A DNA stretch of 52,582 nt from Verrucomicrobiota bacterium (GCA_030604905.1 JAUVVA010000012.1:1-52582), one strand, 5' to 3'; counted from the first letter of the stretch, positions 42,780 through 51,033 are shown. Notes: generated from the letters alone by a model not told the origin. Numbers and translations: made by a program.

Positions 42780-44756
42780 TTAGCGGTGTTCGAGGTAGAG
42801 GCTGGCGGCGAGCAGGCGGCCGCGGGCGGGACTGGCGCTGACGTGAAGGATGTTGTCCTCCTGCAGCCACTCGGCGGGCACGGGGATGTCCCAGACCGGG
42901 GAATCGGGGCCGCGGGCGGGCGTGAGCTCCCGGCCGTTGACGCGAACGCTGAAGCGCGGGCCGAGTTGCTCGATCACGAGGCGCAGCCGGGCTCCGGTGG
43001 CCGCGCGCAGGGCCTCGGCCGGCAGGGTGATTCGCGTCTCGAGGGCGTCGGCGGAGAAGGGAAGGAGGACCTCGGGCGAGACGTGCTGATGGAGGCGCAG
43101 GAGGGCGGGCGAGGCGGGCTCGGTGTCGAGGGAGAAGACGAGGACGGCGGAGCTTTTGGGCGCGAGCGAGATCGAGGCGCGGTGGCTCGGGCCGGTGGCG
43201 GACGCGGAGGACTCGACGGGGCGGAGGAAGGGCGCCTCCTCGTGGAGGGCGAGGCGATGCTCGACGAGGCCGGTGAAGGCGGTGCCGGCGGGTGCGGCGA
43301 GGTCGAGGGGAGCTTCGAGGGCGGAGTTGCGGTCGTTGAAGAGGAGGAGGGTGAGGCGCGTGCCCTCGAGGGCGGCGGAGGCGAAGAGCCCGGGGGTGGA
43401 GTTTTCGACGGCGAGCAGGCGGCCGCGCAGGGGCCGGAGGTGGCGGAGCGCGGGCAGGTCGCCGCCGTTGTGCTGGGGCTCGTGGGCGGCGCGGTGGAGC
43501 GCCTTGTCGGGCATGCGGTCGAGCAGGTAGGCGATGTCGCGCAGGAGGTAGGTGGCGGAGGAGATGGCGCGGGCGCGCGGATCGGGCGGGGCGCCGGGGC
43601 GGGCATGGCCGGGCTGCTGCGGGTCGAGGTAGCCGCCGGCCTCGGTGTTCCAGAAGGAGAGGCGGCGGCCGTAGTTGCCGAGCGAATACGCGTAGGCGAC
43701 CTCGTAGGAGGCGGCGACACGGCGGGTGTCGCCGCCGTAGTGGTGCTCGTGGAGGGCGTCGATCCAGCGGTGGTTGGCGTCGATCGTGGGCTTGATGAGG
43801 CGGTGCCAGGACTCCCAGTTTTCGTTGAAAAAATTAAAGCCCCAGCCGGCGGCGAGCTGCACGGCGGGGTTTGTCTCCTTCACGGCGGGGCCGAGGACGG
43901 CCATCATCTCGTTGTAGAGGCGGACGTTCACCGGGCCGGACCAGTAAAATTTCTGCTCCGGGTCGCGTCCGGACCAGAGGCGGACGACGCGGTGTTCGCG
44001 GCCGCGGAGGCGCACGGTGCCGCCGTCCTCGAGCACGGCGCGGCCCGCGCCGTAGCCGAGCTGGACCTCCTGGCCGGGCTCGGCGTCGCGGGGGAGGTAG
44101 CTGCTGAGGACGTAGTCGAGCGTGCGGTCGGGGCGCTGGACGAAGAAGATCTGGCGGTCCCAGACGAGGCCGGGCACGGGCTGGCCGGTGGCGCGGAGGA
44201 CCATGGGATCGCCGGGGCGGATGTTTTCGGTGAGGAAGAGCGCGGGCGAGTAGTTGACGGCGGGTTTGGTGGCCCAGTTGAGGTAGGGCTCGTTCCAGAA
44301 CTCGAGGTTGGCCGGGGCGGAGGGATCGGCGGCGGCGGCCTTGGCGTAGGCGCGGCCGAGCGAGCGCAGGCGCTCCGCCCAGCCGTGGGGGTCGGAGAGG
44401 GGGAGGGCGGGCTGGTAGCGGTCGAACCAGCAGTCGACCAGGGTGGAGAGACCGGCGGGGGCGCGCGTATCCGGGCCGCCGATACGGGTGGGGGCGGGGC
44501 GGGGATTTTGGTGGATGAGGCGGACGGACTCGATCCCGTGCTCGGAGGCCTCCGCGGGGGTGAGCGGCATGGCATGCACGCCGAAGAGGCCGCGGGGGAT
44601 CTCGCGGGCGCCGTTGATCTCGAGGAGATCGCCGGAGAGGGTGACGCCGCCGTAGGCGGCGAATGACCAATGACCAATGACCAATGCCGCGCCGAGGGCG
44701 CGAAATGACGAATGGCCAATGACCAATGACCAATGATGTTGGCGGGGGCGGAACAT
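42780..44756 (-). CDS. Secreted clan-A glycoside hydrolase, paralogue of the larger enzyme
   Basis: 658 residues from ATG 44756, preceded by an A-rich stretch (AAGAAAAAA) that can serve for ribosome binding. Its signal peptide is almost wholly repeat-derived (HHWSLVIGHSSFRALGAALV then IGHWSFAA). 'GLFGVHAMPLTPAEASEHGI' starts the barrel. 'NLEFWNEPYLNWATKPAVNY' carries the likely acid/base Glu at 156, and 'RLSFWNTEAGGYLDPQQPGH' the likely nucleophile Glu at 372. The layout and motifs match the enzyme at 13141-16251, without its extra N-terminal domain. A C-terminal beta domain follows. It starts the tight cluster with GH42, ceramidase-like and downstream genes. GH39-like or GH86-like; the substrate is not determinable. 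Confidence 0.82.
   Translation of the reverse strand: MFRPRQHHWSLVIGHSSFRALGAALVIGHWSFAAYGGVTLSGDLLEINGAREIPRGLFGVHAMPLTPAEASEHGIESVRLIHQNPRPAPTRIGGPDTRAPAGLSTLVDCWFDRYQPALPLSDPHGWAERLRSLGRAYAKAAAADPSAPANLEFWNEPYLNWATKPAVNYSPALFLTENIRPGDPMVLRATGQPVPGLVWDRQIFFVQRPDRTLDYVLSSYLPRDAEPGQEVQLGYGAGRAVLEDGGTVRLRGREHRVVRLWSGRDPEQKFYWSGPVNVRLYNEMMAVLGPAVKETNPAVQLAAGWGFNFFNENWESWHRLIKPTIDANHRWIDALHEHHYGGDTRRVAASYEVAYAYSLGNYGRRLSFWNTEAGGYLDPQQPGHARPGAPPDPRARAISSATYLLRDIAYLLDRMPDKALHRAAHEPQHNGGDLPALRHLRPLRGRLLAVENSTPGLFASAALEGTRLTLLLFNDRNSALEAPLDLAAPAGTAFTGLVEHRLALHEEAPFLRPVESSASATGPSHRASISLAPKSSAVLVFSLDTEPASPALLRLHQHVSPEVLLPFSADALETRITLPAEALRAATGARLRLVIEQLGPRFSVRVNGRELTPARGPDSPVWDIPVPAEWLQEDNILHVSASPARGRLLAASLYLEHR
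44661..44736 (-). repeat. Two arrays of the 7-bp repeat flanking a short spacer
   Basis: Two TTGGTCA arrays (about 44661-44685 and 44704-44736) encode most of the signal peptide of the clan-A hydrolase; the spacer encodes RALGAA. Confidence 0.9.
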
Positions 44757-44840
44757 TTTTTTCTTAACCGCGGATGGCGTGGACGGGCGTGGATGAGGAG
44801 AGGGCGTGCGAAGCGAGGAGCGAGTGGAGGGGCAAGGGGG

Positions 44841-44938
44841 CACGGCTGGGGACAGCCGTGGCTACACGGGGTTGAGTGTGGCCACGCCTGTCTCAGGCGT
44901 GCATTGGACGTTGGTCATTCGCCCTGCGCAGCAGGGCG
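44841..44938. repeat. Three consecutive intergenic hairpins
   Basis: Perfect stems: CACGGCTG-GGGA-CAGCCGTG (44841-44860), CACGCCTG-TCT-CAGGCGTG (about 44883-44901) and CGCCCTGC-GCA-GCAGGGCG (44920-44938). The last lies directly after the stop of the 725-residue toroid protein and may serve as its terminator, though no U-tract follows. The trio looks like an intergenic palindromic repeat cluster. Confidence 0.75.
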
Positions 44939-47116
44939 TCATTTGTTTTCGAAGGTGTAGGTGCCGTCGGGGGCGACGGTGCCGATGAAGGTGCGGCCGC
45001 CGGCGTTGACGGTGAGGGTGCCGCCGTCGGGGCCGCGGAGTTGGTGAATGAGACCCTCGGGGCCCTTGCCGGTCTCGCGGTAGACATACTTGCCGTGCTC
45101 GGCCCAGTCGTGGAGCCGGCCGTCGCGGAGGACCTTGAACTCCTCCAAGGTGTCGCCCCAGGTGGCGGAGAGGGCGCGGCCGCCGGCGCCGGTGTAGGCC
45201 ACGGTGCCTTGGGCGAGGCCGGAGACGTCCAGTTTGGCCTTGGCCAGGACCGCCTTCTTGAAGCTCTCGTAATCGGGGAAAGCGGGGGCTTCGCCCACCT
45301 CGAGCACGAAGCCGCTCAGGCCGCCGGAAGGTTTGCCGAGGCCGGCGAGGGCGTGGTGGCTGGAGTGGAGGGGGACTGTCTCGGCGACGTTTTGACGCTC
45401 GCGGGTGACGGCGCCGGTCTCGGGATTGCGGACCTCGACGGTGCGGCGCGTGGTGCGCTCGGTAAACTGGATGCCGCGGGTGGCGTCCTCGTCGGGGCCG
45501 AGGGCGCCGACGAGGTTGACCGGGTGGATGGCGGCCCAGGTGTTGGCGCCGCGCAGGAAGGTGATGTTGTTCACGACCTCGGCCCGGACGGTAAGCGGCA
45601 GGCTGACGCGCCAGGGCGCCTGGTCGGCCTTGACGAGGAAGAGGGCGACCTCGCGGTTCTGGGCGGCGCGGTTGCGGTGGGGGATCTTGTCGCGCTTGTA
45701 GACGGCGGAGCCGGTGAAGACGGGATCGTGGGTGGGGGCGAAGCGGAGGTCGGCGACGCCGCGCTCGGGGTCGTCCCAGACGAGCTTGAAGCCGTTGGTG
45801 TCGCCGCCGGGATTGGAGCCCTGGGCGAGGGTGCCGAGGGTAAAGGTGCGGCCGTAGTAGTAGGTTTCGTGATACGCGGCGGGTTTCCAAAAGTCGCCGG
45901 CCTGGGGCTCGTGGTAGGGGGGCTTGGTGTTGAGCAATTCGCGCGGGCGCTCGAAGTTTTGGGTGCCGAGGTTCACGACGGCGGGGGGCGGCACGTAGGC
46001 GCTGCTGAGGGCGTGCACGACGTCGTATTCGAATTTGGCGGGGTTGAGCGGCGCGCCGAAGAAGAACCAGCCCATCTCGGCGAGGGAGCCGCCAAAGGGT
46101 TGGACGTGGTTGTAGTCGCGGCAGTTGGGACCGGCGGCGCCGCCGCGGTAGTATTTGACGGCGGCGGCGGTGAGCCACCAGTCGAGCATGGCCTTGCCGG
46201 TGGCGCGGACCTGCGGGTCCTTGGCGAAATCGTGGATATTGAAGACGGGGGTGATGGTGTGGCCGAGGTAGTTTTCGGAATCCCACTCGCCGTTGCCGGC
46301 GCGGTAAAGGGCGGTGGCGAAGCGGGTGAGGCGGCGCTTGTAGTTGGCCATGACCTCGGCGGAGCCGCTTTCCTCGGCCATGAGGTAGACGGCGGTAAAG
46401 CGCATCATGGAGAGGTTGTCGGTCGTGCGGGTGTCCACCCAGGAGTTCACGGCGTCGGGCGTGTAGCCGCGGGTGCCGGGTTTCACGAGGTCGCTCTTGC
46501 GGCGGTGCGGATCGACCTCGGTCCAGAGGCGCGCGCCCTCCTTCATGCGGGCGTGGTATTCGGACGGGAGAAGGTGGCCGAAGTGAAAATACTTTCGCGG
46601 CTGATGCTTGATGACGAAGCAGGCGAAGTAGTCGATGCCGGCGGTGCGGGCGTGCCAGTCGCGGTTCACGTCCTCCTCGTAGAGTTTGGAGTAGCCGAGG
46701 GCGTCGCCGGCGAGGGTGCGGGCCATGGCTTGGCCGAGGGTGTATTTCTCGTTTTCGAAATGGGTGTTGAAGCCGAAGTGCTGGGTGAGGGAGGTGCGGA
46801 GGACGAGGTCGACGCGGGAGCGATGGGCGTCGAGCCAGGCTTCGGAGTGGACGGGGTTGAGGAAGCCGGCCGGGGCCGGGGCGGGGATGGGGACGAGGCG
46901 TCCCTGGGTGTCGGTGGAGACGAGAGAGGGGAGGCCGGCCTGGAGGCGGGTATCGGCCTCGGCGAGGGCGAGGGCGGCGGCGCGTTCGCGTTGCTCCTTG
47001 GCGTTGAGGGGGCGTGCCGGGGGCTCCTGGGCGGAGGCGAGGACGGCGGCGAAGAGCGCGGCGGAGGCGAGGGTGAAGGAGTGGGCGAGGGAGGGGCGGG
47101 GAGGGCGGGTAGACAT
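44939..47116 (-). CDS. Secreted alpha/alpha-toroid protein, paralogue of the 642-residue protein
   Basis: 725 residues with signal peptide ('SLAHSFTLASAALFAAVLAS' then 'A'). 'LTQHFGFNTHFENEKYTLGQ', 'HQPRKYFHFGHLLPSEYHAR', 'TDNLSMMRFTAVYLMAEESG' and 'YRAGNGEWDSENYLGHTITP' (near residue 275) outline a helical toroid; 'KYYRGGAAGPNCRDYNHVQP' follows. The GEW.S..YL, DP(E/Q)VR and GPN.R motifs are shared in order with the protein at 33227-35155. The C-terminal half is beta-sheet, with 'YYYGRTFTLGTLAQGSNPGG' and the tail 'GGRTFIGTVAPDGTYTFENK'. Proposed as a lyase- or hydrolase-type enzyme of the glycan system, family unnamed. It is separated from the clan-A hydrolase gene by a 182-bp spacer with hairpins, so it may form its own unit. 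Confidence 0.75.
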   Translation of the reverse strand: MSTRPPRPSLAHSFTLASAALFAAVLASAQEPPARPLNAKEQRERAAALALAEADTRLQAGLPSLVSTDTQGRLVPIPAPAPAGFLNPVHSEAWLDAHRSRVDLVLRTSLTQHFGFNTHFENEKYTLGQAMARTLAGDALGYSKLYEEDVNRDWHARTAGIDYFACFVIKHQPRKYFHFGHLLPSEYHARMKEGARLWTEVDPHRRKSDLVKPGTRGYTPDAVNSWVDTRTTDNLSMMRFTAVYLMAEESGSAEVMANYKRRLTRFATALYRAGNGEWDSENYLGHTITPVFNIHDFAKDPQVRATGKAMLDWWLTAAAVKYYRGGAAGPNCRDYNHVQPFGGSLAEMGWFFFGAPLNPAKFEYDVVHALSSAYVPPPAVVNLGTQNFERPRELLNTKPPYHEPQAGDFWKPAAYHETYYYGRTFTLGTLAQGSNPGGDTNGFKLVWDDPERGVADLRFAPTHDPVFTGSAVYKRDKIPHRNRAAQNREVALFLVKADQAPWRVSLPLTVRAEVVNNITFLRGANTWAAIHPVNLVGALGPDEDATRGIQFTERTTRRTVEVRNPETGAVTRERQNVAETVPLHSSHHALAGLGKPSGGLSGFVLEVGEAPAFPDYESFKKAVLAKAKLDVSGLAQGTVAYTGAGGRALSATWGDTLEEFKVLRDGRLHDWAEHGKYVYRETGKGPEGLIHQLRGPDGGTLTVNAGGRTFIGTVAPDGTYTFENK

Positions 47117-47370
47117 GGGGGAAAGGGGGGGCGCGCGCGGTGCGGTCTAGCCAAGCAGGTCTGCGCTGATGAATGAGCGAAGCGACAGGTCCGAGGTGCT
47201 TAAGGCCGAATGGTCACAGGCCGGGCGCAGGGGGAAGCTTGGCTGGGGAGGCGGTGTAGTGAGGGCTGGTTTTGGGGGCTTTGGCCCGAGTGGGGTCCGT
47301 GCGGAATGGGGAAGCGTGGTTCCGGCAAGGAATGGACGTTGGAAAAGGTGGAACGTTACACTTTTGGGGC
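47117..47370. other. Intergenic region upstream of the 725-residue toroid gene
   Basis: No gene is supported. It should contain the promoter of the minus-strand toroid gene. No clear promoter boxes or operator palindrome were seen. Confidence 0.4.
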
Positions 47371-47403
47371 AAGAAAAAGCCGCTCCGGGATGCGGAGCGG
47401 CTT
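47371..47403 (-). terminator. Rho-independent terminator of the PEP-CTERM gene
   Basis: On the minus strand a perfect 10-bp stem AAGCCGCTCC / GGAGCGGCTT with a 7-base loop is followed by TTTTTC. It lies 20 bp beyond the stop of the PEP-CTERM gene, and is the clearest terminator in the window. Confidence 0.92.
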
Positions 47404-47422
47404 GGGGAGACGGCGGTCGGGC

Positions 47423-50400
47423 TCAGGCGCGGCGGCGGCGGCGGAGGGCGGCGAAGCCGAGGGCGCCGAGTCCGGCGAGGGCGGCGAAGGCGGAGGGCTC
47501 GGGGATGGCGGTGAAAAACAGATCGCCGGTGGAGTGGTTGAAGCTCCAGGTGTTGCCGAACTGGTCGGCGCCGTTGAAGCTATTGCCCGAATTGAGCGTG
47601 AACTGGTAGAAGGCGGTGCTTGAGACGGAGCTGAAGTTGCCGGAGGGGGTGTTGGCGAACTGGAAGAGGTCGAAGCTTGTATTGCCGGTGAGGAAGGCGG
47701 AGCCGAAGACGATGCTCATCGAGCCACCGTAGGCGAGGGCGCCGCCGGTGACGTTGATGCCATCGTGTTGAGTGCCGCGAGTGAGGCCGTTGATCTCCAT
47801 GAGCGTCGAACCCCCGAGGGTGAGGCCGTTGCCGAAGGTGAGCACGCCGGCGCTGTTGCCAGGGGCGAGGGTGCCGCCGGCTTGGATGGTGGTGGCGCCG
47901 CCGATCACGCCTGAGCCGCCCAGGGTGCCGCCGGAGACGGTGACGTTACCGGTGGCGGCGGCGAAGTTGCCGTTGATGAGCAGCGTGCCGGCGGTGACGG
48001 AGGTGGCACCGGTGTAGGTGGCAACGCTTTCGTTGGTGAAGATCTGGGTTCCGTCGCCGGTCTTTGTCAGTGCGAGGTTCGAAGCCGTGCCCGCGCCTTG
48101 AAGACGGCCTTCGTAAGAAGCGGAACCGCTTGCGATATCTAGCGTCAAGGTTCGCAGGTTCGCGCTGCTGTTGGTGATGTTGGCTCCGCGACCGATGCCA
48201 GCGAGACCGGCCACGGTGACGTTGTTGTCATTGAGGTTGAACGTGCCCTCGTGGTTAACCGTGAGGAGGTTGTTGGCGAGGTTGCTCACGGCGTTGGCCG
48301 AATTCACGCTGATCGTGCCTTGGTTGATCCGGATGCCGCCGGTGATGTTGTGGCCTCCACCTGCTAGTATGATCGTGCCCGGTCCGGACTTGGTAAGCCC
48401 GCCGGAGGTGATCAGACCGTTATAGGTCGTAGGATTGCCAGACAGTTTCCAGAGTATGGCTTCCCGCGCAGCGAAATTGAAGAATGCGGTATGGGTGTTG
48501 CCGTTGTTTTGGTCGATCAGGCCTGCGGGGTCATTGCCCGAACCGATGGTCACCGTCGTATTCGAGCCGCTTGAAGAGATGGCGCCGGTGACGCGGAGCG
48601 CATATACGGTGGGGTTGGTGCTGAGCGTGGTGGATCCGGCGTTTACTAGATCCGTGGAGGTGGCAGAGTTGAGAGCCGTGGATGTGAAGGTCGCGGAGGT
48701 GAAGCCCCGAGTGCCGCCGACGTTGACGCCTTGGTCTCCGTTATAGGTGAGGAACGCGGTGTTTGAAATATTGCCGTTTGCATCTGTGTCGTAGCCGATC
48801 ATGAAGGGCGCGACCATCCTGTTCCCATTTAGAAGGGTGGGCGCGGTGCTGCTGACGAAACGGACGGTGCTGTTCGCCGTGTCCGCTCCCATGAGGGCGA
48901 GGCCGCCAGAGTTCCCGACGACGAAGGCGAGGGTGCCACCTGCTTCGCGACTGATAGAATCCACCTCCAAGATCACATTTTGTGGATTGTTCGAAGTCCG
49001 CACGATCTGCAGGCGAGAATTTCCGTTAAACGTTACGGTGCCGATAGTTTCCGAGGTATCGGAGTTGCGGGCGCCTTGAAGACTGAAGCTGGATCCGTTC
49101 AGCGTAATCCCTTGAGAGTTTAGCCAGCGGTCGTTGTTGTTTCCCCCCGCGGTATTGTTGAATAGATTGTTATTCAAAACAATCCCGCCACCGGGGCGGA
49201 GGTCGATCTGACTGTAAATCGCATTATTGAATACCCCGTTGGCACCGGTGGCAGCCAAGGTTCCATGAACGATGATCCGGTTGTTTGTGTTACCGAAAGG
49301 AGTGCCGCCCAACAACGAGGTGGCAAGAAGACCATCCGGATTGATAACGATGTCGCCGACGAAGTCTTGGTTGGCCGCCATGACCACACGGCCCGCGCTC
49401 GCGTTAGTATTCAGTCCGCTTCCGACCAGCAACCCACTGCTCCCGGATAACGAGTTTACGCCTGATATGGTGAGCACATTGACGTTGGATCCGGACACCA
49501 AGCTTCCGGCCGAATGGCCGCCGCCCAAGCGAAAGATATTGCCGACACCCGGGGTCAGCACGCCGCTGTAGTTGCCTCCTGTAACCGTGCCGAGGAACAT
49601 TTCACCGTTACCCATCGCACCTTGGTCGATGTTGTAATTACGACTCCCCTCGATGCCGTAAACACCGGCGGAGTCGGACGTAAATCGATTTGCGATATTG
49701 TTGTTGGTGTTCACGCCCACCGCGCCGCCCGCAGCTAGAGAAATCGTGGCGTTTGACGCTAGATTGCCGGCGATCCCGAGCGCGGTGGCGTTGCCGAGGC
49801 GAATGCGACCGGAGCTTTCGACGGTGAGATTGCCGGTTCCGAGCGTGGCCGCACTGGTTACATCAAGATAACTAAAAATCGACGCTCCGCCCGCCTCGAT
49901 AATTGTGCCGCCCGTATAGTCGTTGGCGCCATTGGAAATCTGCAGGGCGCGTCCCGACACCGACACTCTGAACGCGTTGCCGGCGGAGCCCACGCCATCG
50001 GTGATCTTCCCTGCGATCCAGTCGGCTCCGTTGTGGCTGGTGCCACTAGTGAGGCGTAGTGTCCGAGTGACGTCTTGAAGAAGAGTAAGGTCGCCGGAGA
50101 TGGAATAGCCCTGCGAATTCCCGCCTCCGGAGCTGCTGATGGTGAGCGCACCGCCTAAGGCGACGGAGTTGATCACCCGCGCATCGGTGTTCGATCCACT
50201 GCCGCCGAAGACGAGTCGCCCGCCGTTTTCCGTGACCGCAATGTGATTGTTGAAAGACCGGACGCCGGTGGGAAGGCCGGTGTTGGTATTAACTGTGGCT
50301 GCGGTTATGTTCGCTATCTGGAGTCCACCGCCATCAAGGGTGATAGTGCCCGAACCGAAGTTTAGATCGGAGCCTGAGGCGGTGAACGCAAGGGTGCCGG

Positions 50401-50740
50401 CACCCCGCAAGGTGATCCCGGCGGAGCCCGTGGTATTTGTCGCGCCGGTGACGGTAAGCGTGACTCCGTTGTTGATCGTGATCGTCGGATTCACGGTCAA
50501 CGTAAGGCCCAAGATGGACGTGTTCGCGGTGACGGTCGGCTGATTGATTGGGTTAGCCAGAGAAAAGACGGCGATTTGTCCCGAAGTGGGGGCGGTGCCG
50601 GTGTCCCAGTTGCCACCGGTGGACCATGTGGTGTTGGTGTCACCGTCCCAGATCACTTGGGCGGAGGCGGTGCAGGCGGTGGCGAGGGCGGCGAGAACGG
50701 CCAGGGGGAGGCGGGTGCGGGTCGGGGCTTTGGTTGTCAT
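47423..50740 (-). CDS. PEP-CTERM protein with autotransporter-type beta-strand repeats
   Basis: 1105 residues from ATG 50740 (signal peptide ...RLPLAVLAALATACTASA); the longer open frame upstream has no leader. The body is a long beta-helix rich in Gly, Asn and Thr, with passenger-type repeats such as 'GLTKSGPGTIILAGGGHNIT', 'LALTKTGDGTQIF', 'GATSVTAGTLLINGNFAAAT' and 'GGTLGGSGVIGGATTIQAGG'. The C-terminus has the sorting signal: 'IPEPSAFAALAGLGALGFAA' then 'LRRRRRA' (Pro-Glu-Pro, a hydrophobic helix, an Arg cluster). Such proteins are handled by exosortase and end up in the envelope or extracellular matrix. No autotransporter barrel is present. A monocistronic unit with its own terminator. 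It may bind the substrate or the cell to it; exact role unknown. Confidence 0.92.
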   Translation of the reverse strand: MTTKAPTRTRLPLAVLAALATACTASAQVIWDGDTNTTWSTGGNWDTGTAPTSGQIAVFSLANPINQPTVTANTSILGLTLTVNPTITINNGVTLTVTGATNTTGSAGITLRGAGTLAFTASGSDLNFGSGTITLDGGGLQIANITAATVNTNTGLPTGVRSFNNHIAVTENGGRLVFGGSGSNTDARVINSVALGGALTISSSGGGNSQGYSISGDLTLLQDVTRTLRLTSGTSHNGADWIAGKITDGVGSAGNAFRVSVSGRALQISNGANDYTGGTIIEAGGASIFSYLDVTSAATLGTGNLTVESSGRIRLGNATALGIAGNLASNATISLAAGGAVGVNTNNNIANRFTSDSAGVYGIEGSRNYNIDQGAMGNGEMFLGTVTGGNYSGVLTPGVGNIFRLGGGHSAGSLVSGSNVNVLTISGVNSLSGSSGLLVGSGLNTNASAGRVVMAANQDFVGDIVINPDGLLATSLLGGTPFGNTNNRIIVHGTLAATGANGVFNNAIYSQIDLRPGGGIVLNNNLFNNTAGGNNNDRWLNSQGITLNGSSFSLQGARNSDTSETIGTVTFNGNSRLQIVRTSNNPQNVILEVDSISREAGGTLAFVVGNSGGLALMGADTANSTVRFVSSTAPTLLNGNRMVAPFMIGYDTDANGNISNTAFLTYNGDQGVNVGGTRGFTSATFTSTALNSATSTDLVNAGSTTLSTNPTVYALRVTGAISSSGSNTTVTIGSGNDPAGLIDQNNGNTHTAFFNFAAREAILWKLSGNPTTYNGLITSGGLTKSGPGTIILAGGGHNITGGIRINQGTISVNSANAVSNLANNLLTVNHEGTFNLNDNNVTVAGLAGIGRGANITNSSANLRTLTLDIASGSASYEGRLQGAGTASNLALTKTGDGTQIFTNESVATYTGATSVTAGTLLINGNFAAATGNVTVSGGTLGGSGVIGGATTIQAGGTLAPGNSAGVLTFGNGLTLGGSTLMEINGLTRGTQHDGINVTGGALAYGGSMSIVFGSAFLTGNTSFDLFQFANTPSGNFSSVSSTAFYQFTLNSGNSFNGADQFGNTWSFNHSTGDLFFTAIPEPSAFAALAGLGALGFAALRRRRRA

Positions 50741-50785
50741 TGGAAGTGGATTGTGGGGTCGGGGTGACAAGGAGGTTGGACGACG

Positions 50786-50797
50786 TTTATCGTTCAA
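50786..50797 (+). promoter_or_regulatory. Putative operator, TTTATCGTTCAA motif
   Basis: An exact 12-bp match to the coding-strand core at 21091-21106, here on the plus strand, 46 bp upstream of the PEP-CTERM start. Role inferred from recurrence. Confidence 0.4.
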
Positions 50798-51012
50798 GTT
50801 AGGCGGTGAGCGTTTTGGGCCGGAGCGGAGTTGGGGCGAGGCGGGCAAGCGGGGGATTTTGCGGGCGCGGGGAGGACGTCGCGGGGGAATTTCGCCGAGG
50901 CTGGGGTGAAGAGCTTAGCTTTGGTCTAGGGGTTTAACGTGCAAATGCAACCCCGTTTTTTGTCCGAGAATCGGGCGGCGCGGGTCCGTGCCCGCGTCGA
51001 CCAAAGGTGGGT

Positions 51013-51033
51013 CTCGGGGTGATGCACCCCGAG
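51013..51033. repeat. Perfect 9-bp-stem hairpin
   Basis: CTCGGGGTG-ATG-CACCCCGAG in the divergent intergenic region. Resembles the other short palindromic repeats of this window; no U-tract. Confidence 0.7.

Noticed and set aside
40938..44666. 1242-codon plus-strand frame across the GH42 and clan-A genes
   Set aside because: It spans several minus-strand genes with well-supported catalytic motifs, so it cannot be real.
44661..44736. Possible CRISPR array
   Set aside because: The repeated unit is only 7 bp, units are contiguous without spacers, and the repeats lie inside a coding leader. No cas genes are present.
47117..47370. Possible tRNA or small RNA in the spacer upstream of the toroid gene
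   Set aside because: No cloverleaf pairing or conserved tRNA arms could be drawn; the only clear structure nearby is the terminator of the PEP-CTERM gene.
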